Source of the DNA: Pseudomonas sp. PDM05
GTDB taxonomy: Bacteria; Pseudomonadota; Gammaproteobacteria; Pseudomonadales; Pseudomonadaceae
Reading direction: 5' to 3'
Length of the DNA stretch: 64,000 nt
Assembly (NCBI RefSeq): GCF_014851685.1
Contig: NZ_JACVAC010000012.1
Span: 62,001 to 126,000 of the forward strand
Position 1 is the stretch's first letter, and the number at the start of each line of letters is the position of its first letter. Positions 36,209-44,934 of this stretch are shown here, in pieces. Under the pieces are notes generated by a model that ran no database searches, was not told the origin of the DNA, and worked only from the letters and a program-made list of their open reading frames with translations. The position numbers and the translations under genes are program-made.

Positions 36209-39200
36209 TCAAAGCTCGTCTTTTTCGGGCGTGCCCGGCGGCGCGCCGTTCTGAGGTTGCCCCCCCTGCCCCAGTACTCCGCGCCTTGTCCAGAAGCGGC
36301 CGGCGTGCACAACCCGCAACTCGCCGATGCGGGCCAATTCAGCGATCACCCATGACGGTTCAGGCGCAAAATCTGTGTACCCACTCCCTTCGGACCATTT
36401 GCCGGTACTGGCCAGCAGGTTGTATTCCGCGTCGCTGAAACGCGGGGTGTAGCGCAGCAGTGCGCCATCGCGGGCACTCAGGTAGAACACGTCGATGGAC
36501 AGGCCATCGCGAGTCAATTGATGGATGTAGTACGCCAGTTCGCGCCATGACACGAAGTACTCGCGGTACGGGTCCTCAGCCACGGAATGTGGCTGGTCGA
36601 GGCCGGCATGAAACACCAGGTGCGCCGCACATAGCCGATAGCCCTCGGGCCATTGCGACCCGGTAAACAGCCGTGGTGCCATCGCGCAAGGAAAGCCCGT
36701 ATCCGCCACCGGCATCACCGCAACCCAACTGCTCGCCGCAGGATTTTCCAGCAGCGCTCCCAGGTATTGCGTACCGCTGAAGCGTCCGATGCGCCCATGC
36801 ACGTAGCCCACCGCGTCATCCGCATGCGCATGGATCGGCCCCAACCCCCCTTGCGTCGCCCCACCCTGGGGCCAGTTCACGCTGGACACCAACACCGTCA
36901 ACACGCCGGCCGCCCGCATGCGCTGGATAAAGTCGGCCGGACGGAGCAACCGCAAACGCAGTTTCAACTCGTCGCCGTACCCGACAAACCGGGGGTCACG
37001 CACCACAAACCGCAGCAGTGCGCCGTCTGCGCAGGACAGGTACAGCGGCAGGCTCTGGCGTGTACTCGTGGCATGCACTTGAAACATCGCCTCGATCAGG
37101 TCGGAGGGTGAAAACAACCCCTGATAAACCCCGTCGCCGCTTTGCTCACGGCCCTCGGGATAAAACCCCGCCGGCCGCGAAACGCGCAGATACAGGCCCG
37201 CCAACTGGTAGCCATAGGGATAGCCGGCATCGCTGAATACACGGCGGCGCGCCAGCCTGGACCCCGCATCGCTGACCGGCAGGGTCGCGGTGTATTGGCC
37301 GTTGTGCCGGGCCTTGAGCACGTAGCCAAAGCGTAATTCGGTGCGCGCCATCGGCAGGCCATGCACGTACCGCGCAGCGTCGTCGACCTGGCTGAACAGC
37401 GGGGTGCACGCCGGATCATGGCGCGCCATGGGGTAACCACGCGCCGTCGCCACCTCCGACACCAGCGGGTGCCACCCCGCCACCACGCCCTGCGGGCCCC
37501 ATAACGGGCTGCCGATCACCACCTGTAAATCAAAGCTGTCGGCCACGCGGTTGACGTAATCAATCGGCATCAGTTCGGCGTTGCGCAGTTGGCGCTCCAG
37601 CGGGCTGTCCAGCCAATCATGACGGTGGCGTGGCTTGAGCTTGAGCTGAGCCGCGCTGATCACCGGGTTGTCGACCCGGGGCGCGCCGAACAGACGCAAG
37701 AGTGCTCCATCACTGGCCAGCAAATAGTGATATTGCCTGGCGGACGCATCTTCCATCGCCTGGGCCAGCTGCCGAGTGGAAAACATCGTGCCGTATACCT
37801 TGGCCTGGACCGGCGACAGAAACAGCGGCCCCCCCCTGGCAGGCCGTGATACGTAGCGCGCCACCACCGAGGTACGTACCGGGTACAGTCCGCGAGTCAC
37901 CAGTTCATCGGGAAACACCCACGCGATGTCGAACACTTCGTCCCGCACCTGCAGCGGTTCGGTGGCGACAAACCAGCCATCGTCGCGGCGCAGGATCACG
38001 CCACCGTAGTGCAGCGCCAAGTCGGTGGGTACCCGTTGCCGCACATACCGAGCCGCGTCGTCCATCGACACAAAGGCCGGGCTCAGGCGACGCCGCTCAA
38101 GAAAGTGGTAGGGGCTCCACAACCCGGAGACCGGCCCCTCGCGATCCCAGCACGGGCTCGTGCGGATCACCCGCAACGCCCCGGACATCGCGAAACGCCG
38201 CACCACCTGCACCGGCAGCAAGGTCCCGGCATTCAGCTTGGCCTGCATCACCTCGGCCGAATCCCCCTCGCTTTGCGCCTCGAACAGGCCACGGGTAGAC
38301 GGCGACTGGTAGCGCAGCAAGGCGCCTTCCGGCGTGGCGATGTACACCAACGCGCCATGGGGCGGCAGCGGTGCATTGAGCCGGGCCTGGGTGATGGCCG
38401 TGTCCAAGTCTTGCATGCCGATGAAAAAACGCTCCAGCCACGCAGTCGACGCATTGCTTGCCCACGGCTGGGCATAGAACAAAGCATGGCAGTTGAACCC
38501 CGCCGGCAGGGTGTCGCCGTACAGGCTCGACAGTGACAACAGCGGTGACGCGCGGGTAACGGGGATCGGCTCGCTGGCCAGATACTCGTCCTTGAGATCG
38601 GCCTTGAGAATAAAGGCGAAATAACGGCTGACGTGCTGTTCACCAAAGTCCTGCAAGTCGCGCTCTTGCAGGTCGAGGGCGGCGGCGTCGGCACTCGCGA
38701 ACAGCGCGCCGTGGCTCACTGGCTGCGGTCGTTGATAGGCGAGCAGCCGGGTGAAGGGTGCCCAATCCGCATCAAGCGTGCCGGCGGGGCCCCACAGCGC
38801 GTTGCCCTGCAGTACCCGCAGCGTGCCGCCTTCGGTCAGCTTGCGCACCACATCCACAGGTTTGAGCGCGCCGAGGGCAAGGTTGCGGGCGATCAGGCTG
38901 TCACCGGTCTTGGAGTCGCTTATCCATTGCGCCCGCCACTGCGCCGTGGACTCACCCAGTTGATAGGCCAGCAGCCCGTCCTGGGCGCATGACAGATACG
39001 CCATCAGGCGATGCTGCAACAACGCTTCGATGTCGCGGTCCTGGAACATCTGCGCATCCAACTGCATATCCTCGCGCCGCCAGGCGGACTGCGCCGAAGC
39101 GCTGGGCTCAGAGACCGAAAGCGCCGGGCGCGAGCCATACACGGCGTGCAATTGGTAGCCGGCGTGCAACACGATCGGTTGGCCTTGGCGGTCCTTGGGA

Positions 39201-40666
39201 TAGGGCCCGCCCTCGGTAAACGGGTGCGTACCGACGGACACTGGCGCGGTGATCACGAAACGGCCGTCCTGCCGCTTGAGCACCAAGCCGCCATACGCGT
39301 GCCCACGCAGTGCGTCGATGCGTTCGTGGCCATGGCGTGCGGCATCGTCGGCCGTCAGGAACGCACCACTGAGGGCCGGCAACGAAAAATCCGCATAGGG
39401 TTGCCACTGCGGGTCGACCACTCCGGGGCGGTCCCACAGGGCACTGGTTTTTTCCACACTCAGCTCACCCGCTGCAGCGACTTGCCGCACATAGTCACGG
39501 GTCAGCCGTTGCCCACTCGACAAGGCCGTCTGAATGCCGTGGTCGATGACCTCACCGTGCTCATCCCGGGTGAATAACTCGGATTCAGCCGCCGAGCCTG
39601 AAAAACGGTAGCGCAATACGGCCTCATCGCGCATGCGCAGGTACAGCGAGGCGCCCAACGTGGGCTGCCCGCTCAGGCTGTACTGGCGAAATCGTGCGAT
39701 GTGGCCGGCCAACTCGGGCGGGCTGACAAAGTTCTTGTAGAGCCAGCCCTCCAGTGCCGGGTAGTGCCCGGGCAAAGGCCGGGAATGGACGTAGATGCCG
39801 TGCAGGTGCCAGCCCGCCGGCAGCAATGGCAGTGCATCGGGCGTCTGCGGTTCGCTGGCCACATAACCTTCGCCCGCCGTCTGTTGCAGGATCAACACCT
39901 GTTGTCGCGCCGCAGGTGTGCGCTGGATCAGCGACCAGGCATAGGAGAACACCTCAAGCTTGTCGTTGAACACCGGTCCGCAGGCGACTGGCAGCGCGGC
40001 CGCACTGAACGCCCGGTAAGGCTGCCAGTCGGCCGGCACCGCACCGACCGAACCACCCCAGGCAGCACTGGAGAGCACAAAGGTCAGTTGCCCCACCGAC
40101 GCGAGCTTTTTGTAGACCCCCTCCAATGTTCCATCGTGAGCGTGCACCGACTCCCACGGGCCATTGGTGTCGAGCCAATGCACAAACCCGGCCTCGGCCA
40201 CCGAGCCGCTGGGCTGGTACTTGAGCAACGCGCCATCCGGCCCGGACAGGTACGCCGCGGTAAAGCGTGCACGGTCCTGATAGTTGAAGCTGATGTCCGG
40301 GACCGAATAGAAGCTCATGAACGCCCTGGCCTGTTGCTGCGTCCAACGCGGGTTCTGGTGCTGGGTCGTCGCCAACGTATCGGGATGGGAGTGCAGGCTG
40401 GCGACAATGCGATAGCCGACCGGGTGGATGAACTCCCCGGACGCACGGTCGCGGTCCAGCAGCCGGTTCCAGTCGAAAGACGTCGCCTTGCCCATCACCG
40501 GCTCGCTGGCGACAAACCATCGATCCGACAGGCGCTGCATGATGACGCTCGCGTATTCAACGCTACGCCGCGCGCCAATGCGCTGGTGGGCCCAGCGCGC
40601 AGCATCATCGCTGCTGAGAAACGCGGGGCTCAGTCGGCCCGGCTTGGGGAGGTTTTTTTCGTCCAT
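36209..40666 (-). CDS. Giant protein with seven DUF4329/JAMM-like repeats and C-terminal KDEL
   Basis: A 1485-residue protein of unknown function built almost wholly of seven units of about 200 residues (about 11-225, 228-428, 432-640, 651-855, 861-1068, 1087-1275, 1279-1465). Each unit has a DDAARYVHQR-like helix, a strand ending in ASEP, a GYxLHALY strand and a DGALLRY turn. I relate the unit to DUF4329, a JAMM-like domain found in polymorphic toxins; this is from memory. Only unit 1 keeps the metalloprotease pattern: Glu55, HSHP at 92-95 and SVPD at 121-124. Other units have lost it (VHSRP, YGSRP, YAQP). No signal peptide is seen. The protein ends TPEKDEL. ATG 40666 follows AGGTG; an upstream start at 40705 is less likely. 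A near-palindrome lies 63-78 bases upstream and recurs before both NEL genes. Confidence 0.8.
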   Translation of the reverse strand: MDEKNLPKPGRLSPAFLSSDDAARWAHQRIGARRSVEYASVIMQRLSDRWFVASEPVMGKATSFDWNRLLDRDRASGEFIHPVGYRIVASLHSHPDTLATTQHQNPRWTQQQARAFMSFYSVPDISFNYQDRARFTAAYLSGPDGALLKYQPSGSVAEAGFVHWLDTNGPWESVHAHDGTLEGVYKKLASVGQLTFVLSSAAWGGSVGAVPADWQPYRAFSAAALPVACGPVFNDKLEVFSYAWSLIQRTPAARQQVLILQQTAGEGYVASEPQTPDALPLLPAGWHLHGIYVHSRPLPGHYPALEGWLYKNFVSPPELAGHIARFRQYSLSGQPTLGASLYLRMRDEAVLRYRFSGSAAESELFTRDEHGEVIDHGIQTALSSGQRLTRDYVRQVAAAGELSVEKTSALWDRPGVVDPQWQPYADFSLPALSGAFLTADDAARHGHERIDALRGHAYGGLVLKRQDGRFVITAPVSVGTHPFTEGGPYPKDRQGQPIVLHAGYQLHAVYGSRPALSVSEPSASAQSAWRREDMQLDAQMFQDRDIEALLQHRLMAYLSCAQDGLLAYQLGESTAQWRAQWISDSKTGDSLIARNLALGALKPVDVVRKLTEGGTLRVLQGNALWGPAGTLDADWAPFTRLLAYQRPQPVSHGALFASADAAALDLQERDLQDFGEQHVSRYFAFILKADLKDEYLASEPIPVTRASPLLSLSSLYGDTLPAGFNCHALFYAQPWASNASTAWLERFFIGMQDLDTAITQARLNAPLPPHGALVYIATPEGALLRYQSPSTRGLFEAQSEGDSAEVMQAKLNAGTLLPVQVVRRFAMSGALRVIRTSPCWDREGPVSGLWSPYHFLERRRLSPAFVSMDDAARYVRQRVPTDLALHYGGVILRRDDGWFVATEPLQVRDEVFDIAWVFPDELVTRGLYPVRTSVVARYVSRPARGGPLFLSPVQAKVYGTMFSTRQLAQAMEDASARQYHYLLASDGALLRLFGAPRVDNPVISAAQLKLKPRHRHDWLDSPLERQLRNAELMPIDYVNRVADSFDLQVVIGSPLWGPQGVVAGWHPLVSEVATARGYPMARHDPACTPLFSQVDDAARYVHGLPMARTELRFGYVLKARHNGQYTATLPVSDAGSRLARRRVFSDAGYPYGYQLAGLYLRVSRPAGFYPEGREQSGDGVYQGLFSPSDLIEAMFQVHATSTRQSLPLYLSCADGALLRFVVRDPRFVGYGDELKLRLRLLRPADFIQRMRAAGVLTVLVSSVNWPQGGATQGGLGPIHAHADDAVGYVHGRIGRFSGTQYLGALLENPAASSWVAVMPVADTGFPCAMAPRLFTGSQWPEGYRLCAAHLVFHAGLDQPHSVAEDPYREYFVSWRELAYYIHQLTRDGLSIDVFYLSARDGALLRYTPRFSDAEYNLLASTGKWSEGSGYTDFAPEPSWVIAELARIGELRVVHAGRFWTRRGVLGQGGQPQNGAPPGTPEKDEL

Positions 40667-40728
40667 GAATGCACCTGAAACCTGAAAATGAAAGGTGCCC
40701 ACCATCCTGATCCCATGCCTGCGACGCT

Positions 40729-40744
40729 GGCGCTACATAGTTAA
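40729..40744 (-). promoter_or_regulatory. Shared GCGCTA near-palindrome, copy 1 (repeat-protein gene)
   Basis: The plus strand reads GGCGCTACATAGTTAA, 63-78 bases before the start codon of the minus-strand repeat-protein gene. Close matches lie at 56312 and 63351 at the same distance before the two NEL genes. Probably a promoter core or operator; the factor is unknown. Confidence 0.55.
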
Positions 40745-40753
40745 ATCGTGCAC

Positions 40754-40768
40754 GCACCATGACGGTGC
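40754..40768 (+). promoter_or_regulatory. NtrC-type binding site upstream of urtA
   Basis: GCACC-ATGAC-GGTGC is a perfect five-base inverted repeat with the spacing of the enteric NtrC consensus. It lies about 110 bp upstream of the sigma-54 promoter at 40865, a normal enhancer distance. Confidence 0.7.
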
Positions 40769-40864
40769 CCATCGCGCACCAACGCCGCCGTCCGGCGCCT
40801 ATTCAGTGCGCGAGCCACGTACCGCCATCTGCCCGCAGGCCCCAGCCACGCCCTTTTCGAAAGC

Positions 40865-40880
40865 AGGCACAGCCTTTGCA
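40865..40880 (+). promoter_or_regulatory. Sigma-54 promoter of urtA
   Basis: AGGCACAGCCTTTGCA fits the -24/-12 consensus TGGCACG-N4-TTGCW, with GG at 40866-40867 and GC at 40878-40879, twelve bases apart as required. It lies about 52 bases before the urtA start. With the NtrC site this predicts induction under nitrogen limitation. Confidence 0.8.
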
Positions 40881-40932
40881 ATCGCCCCTGTATCTGTCCA
40901 ACAACAACACTTGGGTTCTCGGAGATCGCACC

Positions 40933-42198
40933 ATGAAGCGTCGCAGCTTGATCAAGGCTTTCACTCTTTCGGCATCCATCGCCGCCATGGGCATGACCTG
41001 GACCCTCCAGGCCGCCGAGACCATCAAGGTCGGCATCCTGCACTCGTTGTCCGGCACCATGGCCATCTCCGAAACGTCGCTTAAAGACATGGCGCTGATG
41101 ACGATCGACGAGATCAACGCCAAGGGCGGCGTGAACGGCAAGATGCTCGAACCCGTCGTCGTGGACCCCGCCTCCAACTGGCCGCTGTTCGCTGAAAAAG
41201 GCCGGCAGTTGCTGACCCAGGACAAGGTCGCCGTGGTGTTCGGCTGCTGGACCTCGGTGTCGCGCAAATCCGTATTGCCGGTGTTTGAAGAACTCAACGG
41301 CCTGCTGTTCTACCCGGTGCAATACGAAGGCGAAGAGATGTCGCCGAACGTGTTCTACACCGGCGCAGCGCCGAACCAGCAGGCGATCCCGGCGGTGGAA
41401 TACCTGATGAGCGAAGAAGGCGGCAGCGCCAAGCGCTTCTTCCTGCTGGGCACCGACTACGTGTACCCGCGCACTACCAACAAGATCCTGCGTTCGTTCC
41501 TGCATTCCAAAGGCGTGGCAGACAAAGACATCGAAGAGGTCTACACCCCGTTCGGCCACGCCGACTACCAGACCATCGTCGCCAACATCAAGAAGTTCTC
41601 CGCCGGCGGCAAGACTGCGGTGATCTCCACCGTGAACGGCGACTCCAACGTGCCGTTCTACAAAGAGCTGGCCAACCAGGGCCTGAAGGCCACCGACGTG
41701 CCCGTGGTGGCGTTCTCGGTGGGCGAAGAAGAACTGCGCGGCATCGACACCAAGCCGCTGGTGGGCAACCTCGCGGCGTGGAACTACTTCCAGTCGGTGG
41801 AAAACCCGGTGAACCAGAAATTCGTCGCCGACTGGAAAGCCTACGCGAAGAAACACAACCTGCCGGGGGCCGACAAAGCCGTGACCAACGACCCGATGGA
41901 AGCCACCTACGTGGGCATCCACATGTGGGCGCAGGCGGCGGAGAAAGCCAAGTCCACCGACGTCGACAAAGTGCGTGAAGCCCTCGGCGGGCAGACGTTT
42001 GCCGCGCCGTCGGGCTTCACCCTGACCATGGACAAGACCAACCACCACCTGCACAAGCCAGTGATGATCGGCGAGATCCAGGCCGACGGGCAGTTCGCGG
42101 TGGTATGGCAGACCCAGGAGCCGATTCGTGCCCAGCCGTGGAGCCCGTACATCCCAGGCAACGACAAAAAGCCGGACTATGCGGTGAAAAGCAACTAA
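40933..42198 (+). CDS. urtA: Urea ABC transporter, substrate-binding protein
   Basis: UrtA binds urea in the periplasm for high-affinity uptake. The 421-residue protein has a signal with twin Arg (MKRRSLIKAFTLSASIAAMG), which resembles a Tat signal. Mature-part signatures are IKVGILHSLSGTMAISETSL and VVFGCWTSVSRKSVLPVFEE; PVQYEGEEMSPNVFYTGAAP also marks the UrtA/AmiC branch of the Leu/Ile/Val-binding family. ATG 40933 is chosen because the signal peptide starts there; the frame is open further upstream but covers the promoter. A REPIN separates it from urtB, so more UrtA than permease may be made. Confidence 0.95.
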   Translation: MKRRSLIKAFTLSASIAAMGMTWTLQAAETIKVGILHSLSGTMAISETSLKDMALMTIDEINAKGGVNGKMLEPVVVDPASNWPLFAEKGRQLLTQDKVAVVFGCWTSVSRKSVLPVFEELNGLLFYPVQYEGEEMSPNVFYTGAAPNQQAIPAVEYLMSEEGGSAKRFFLLGTDYVYPRTTNKILRSFLHSKGVADKDIEEVYTPFGHADYQTIVANIKKFSAGGKTAVISTVNGDSNVPFYKELANQGLKATDVPVVAFSVGEEELRGIDTKPLVGNLAAWNYFQSVENPVNQKFVADWKAYAKKHNLPGADKAVTNDPMEATYVGIHMWAQAAEKAKSTDVDKVREALGGQTFAAPSGFTLTMDKTNHHLHKPVMIGEIQADGQFAVVWQTQEPIRAQPWSPYIPGNDKKPDYAVKSN

Positions 42199-42232
42199 GC
42201 CCTACCTCGGTTCAACTGTGGGAAGGAGCTTG

Positions 42233-42321
42233 TGTGGGAGCGGGCTTGCTCGCGAAGAGGGAGTGTCATCCAGTACATCTGATACTGACACACCGCATTC
42301 GCGAGCAAGCCCGCTCCCACA
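42233..42321. repeat. REPIN between urtA and urtB
   Basis: A complete inverted REP pair. A partial REP (TGTGGGAAGGAGCTTG, 42217-42232) adjoins the left arm and ends in CTTG, as at the purH-purD element. Position between binding protein and permease could lower downstream transcript levels. Confidence 0.92.
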
Positions 42322-42356
42322 TAAAGCCAGTCCGCGCATGATCAGGACACTTTGTT

Positions 42357-43859
42357 ATGCCTACTGCCCTGTACCGTTTCATTATCACGGCGCTGCTGTT
42401 GCTGCCTCTGGCCGCACACGCCAGCGACGCCGAAGATTTCATCAACGCCAACCCGGCCCAGCAAGCCAAGCTCCTTCAGGACTGGGCTGCCCAGCCCGAC
42501 CCGGCGCGCATCGAATTGGTCGACGCTCTTGAACAAGGCCAACTCAACCTCAACGGCGAAACCAAAACCGTACGCTTGAACAACCGCCTGCGCGGCTTGA
42601 TCGACAACGTGCAAGCCAGCCAGCAACTGCTCGCCGCCGACCCCAAGGTGCGCCTGGCCGCGGCCCAGACCCTGCAAAAAAGCGCGCAACCTGCGCAGCT
42701 CAAATTCCTCGACCAGCGGGTCGCCGCCGAAACCGACGAAGACGTGCATACCGCGCTGAGCCTCGCGCTGGCCAACCTGCAACTGGTCGACGCCGACCCC
42801 GTGGTGCGCCTCGCCGCCGTGCGCCTGCTCGGCAGCACCGGCGACCCGCTGGCGCGCACGCGCCTTGAAGCGCTGCTCGCTCCTGGCGTGGAAACCGATG
42901 CCGCCGTGCACACCGCCGCCGAGACCAGCCTGGCCCAGGTCAAACGCAAGCTGATGTTTGGCGAGATCCTCGGCCAGGCCTTCAGCGGCATGTCCCTCGG
43001 CTCGATCCTGCTGCTCGCCGCCCTCGGCCTGGCGATCACCTTCGGCCTGCTCGGCGTGATCAACATGGCTCACGGCGAGATGCTGATGCTCGGCGCCTAC
43101 TCGACCTACGTGGTGCAAATGCTGATGCAGCGCTACGTGCCGCAGGCCATCGAGTTCTACCCGCTGATTGCGCTGCCCGTGGCGTTTTTCGTCACCGCCG
43201 CCATCGGCATGGCGCTGGAGCGCACGGTGATTCGTCACCTGTACGGCCGCCCCCTGGAAACCCTGCTCGCCACCTGGGGCATCAGCCTGATGCTGATCCA
43301 GTTGGTGCGCCTGGTGTTCGGTGCGCAGAACGTCGAAGTCTCCAACCCCGTGTGGTTGTCCGGTGGCATCCAGGTGCTGCCCAACCTGGTGCTGCCATAC
43401 AACCGCATCGTGATCATCGCCTTCGCCCTGTGCGTGGTGGTGCTGACCTGGCTGCTGCTGAACAAGACGCGCCTGGGCCTCAACGTGCGCGCCGTCACCC
43501 AGAACCGCAACATGGCGGCGTGCTGCGGCGTGCCGACCGGGCGCGTGGACATGCTCGCGTTCGGCCTCGGTTCCGGCATTGCCGGCCTGGGCGGCGTGGC
43601 GCTGAGCCAGATCGGCAACGTCGGCCCGGACCTGGGCCAGAGCTACATCATCGATTCGTTCCTGGTGGTGGTATTGGGCGGCGTCGGCCAGTTGGCCGGT
43701 AGCGTGATGGCCGCGTTTGGCCTGGGGATAGCCAACAAGATTCTCGAACCACAGATCGGTGCCGTGCTTGGCAAGATCCTGATCCTCGCGCTGATCATTC
43801 TGTTTATCCAGAAACGCCCGCAGGGACTCTTCGCACTGAAAGGACGGGTGATCGACTGA
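42357..43859 (+). CDS. urtB: Urea ABC transporter, permease subunit UrtB
   Basis: One of two permeases of the urea importer, 500 residues. A signal-like N-terminus (FIITALLLLPLAAHA) precedes an extra periplasmic region of about 170 residues with HEAT-like helical pairs (ADPKVRLAAAQTLQ, ADPVVRLAAVRLLG). The LivH-type permease follows, with EILGQAFSGMSLGSILLLAA, LGVINMAHGEMLMLGAYS and VVVLGGVGQLAGSVM. The extra domain is a known feature of UrtB against LivH. ATG 42357 follows AGGACA. The stop shares one base with the urtC start. Confidence 0.95.
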   Translation: MPTALYRFIITALLLLPLAAHASDAEDFINANPAQQAKLLQDWAAQPDPARIELVDALEQGQLNLNGETKTVRLNNRLRGLIDNVQASQQLLAADPKVRLAAAQTLQKSAQPAQLKFLDQRVAAETDEDVHTALSLALANLQLVDADPVVRLAAVRLLGSTGDPLARTRLEALLAPGVETDAAVHTAAETSLAQVKRKLMFGEILGQAFSGMSLGSILLLAALGLAITFGLLGVINMAHGEMLMLGAYSTYVVQMLMQRYVPQAIEFYPLIALPVAFFVTAAIGMALERTVIRHLYGRPLETLLATWGISLMLIQLVRLVFGAQNVEVSNPVWLSGGIQVLPNLVLPYNRIVIIAFALCVVVLTWLLLNKTRLGLNVRAVTQNRNMAACCGVPTGRVDMLAFGLGSGIAGLGGVALSQIGNVGPDLGQSYIIDSFLVVVLGGVGQLAGSVMAAFGLGIANKILEPQIGAVLGKILILALIILFIQKRPQGLFALKGRVID

Positions 43860-44926
43860 TGAACCAACCATTGATGCTCACGGCCACGCAAAAGGCCGGC
43901 CCCAAGGTGACGATTGCAGTGGGCGCGGTGATCCTCGCGCTGCTGCTGGCACTGCCGTTGCTCTCACTGTTGGCGCCGGACAACCCGCTGCATGTGTCGG
44001 CCTACACCCTGACGCTGGTGGGCAAGATTCTCTGCTACGCCATCGTCGCCCTCGCCCTGGATTTGGTGTGGGGTTACGCCGGCATGCTGTCCCTCGGCCA
44101 CGGCCTGTTCTTTGCCCTGGGCGGCTACGCAATGGGCATGTACCTGATGCGCCAGGCGTCCGGCGATGAGTTGCCGGCGTTCATGACGTTTTTGTCGTGG
44201 ACCGAACTGCCGTGGTATTGGGCTGGCACCGACCACTTCCTCTGGGCCCTGTGCCTGGTGGTGCTGGCCCCCGGCTTGCTGGCGCTGGTGTTCGGTTTCT
44301 TCGCCTTCCGCTCGCGGATCAAGGGCGTGTACTTCTCGATCATGACCCAGGCGCTGACCTTTGCCGGGATGCTGTTGTTCTTTCGCAACGAGACCGGGTT
44401 TGGCGGCAACAACGGCTTCACCAACTTTCGCAGCATCCTTGGTTTCGGCATTACCGAGCCGGGCACGCGGGCGGTGTTGTTCGTGGCCACGGTGCTGTTG
44501 CTCGTGACGAGCCTGTACATCGGCTGGCGCCTGGCCCAGAGCAAGTTCGGCCGGGTGCTGACCGCGCTGCGTGACGCCGAGAACCGCCTGATGTTCTGCG
44601 GCTACGACCCGCGGGGCTTCAAGTTGTTCGTGTGGGTGTTGAGCGCGGTGCTGTGTGGCCTGGCCGGGGCGCTGTATGTGCCGCAGGTGGGCATCATCAA
44701 CCCCAGTGAAATGTCGCCGACCAACTCCATCGAAGCGGCCGTGTGGGTCGCCCTCGGCGGGCGCGGCACGCTGATCGGCCCGCTGCTCGGCGCCGGGGTG
44801 GTGAACGGCATGAAGAGCTGGTTCACCGTGGCATTCCCGGAGTACTGGCTGTTCTTCCTCGGGGCGCTATTCATCATCGTCACCCTGTACCTGCCCAAGG
44901 GCGTTATCGGTCTGCTGAAGAAATGA
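43859..44926 (+). CDS. urtC: Urea ABC transporter, permease subunit UrtC
   Basis: The second urea permease, 355 residues, of the LivM type. Helices are visible from VTIAVGAVILALLLALPLLS onwards. LDLVWGYAGMLSLGHGLFFALG is the LivM signature, and FRSRIKGVYFSIMTQALTFAG and NPSEMSPTNSIEAAVWVALG are typical of UrtC. The start overlaps urtB by one base (TGATG). urtD begins nine bases after its stop, so the permease and ATPase are coupled. Confidence 0.96.
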   Translation: MNQPLMLTATQKAGPKVTIAVGAVILALLLALPLLSLLAPDNPLHVSAYTLTLVGKILCYAIVALALDLVWGYAGMLSLGHGLFFALGGYAMGMYLMRQASGDELPAFMTFLSWTELPWYWAGTDHFLWALCLVVLAPGLLALVFGFFAFRSRIKGVYFSIMTQALTFAGMLLFFRNETGFGGNNGFTNFRSILGFGITEPGTRAVLFVATVLLLVTSLYIGWRLAQSKFGRVLTALRDAENRLMFCGYDPRGFKLFVWVLSAVLCGLAGALYVPQVGIINPSEMSPTNSIEAAVWVALGGRGTLIGPLLGAGVVNGMKSWFTVAFPEYWLFFLGALFIIVTLYLPKGVIGLLKK

Positions 44927-44934
44927 GGAACGTC

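Noticed and set aside
40743..40766. PvdS-type iron-starvation box (TAAAT-N16-CGT) before urtA
   Set aside because: TAAAT is followed at 16 bases by CGG, not CGT, and urtA has a far better sigma-54 promoter.
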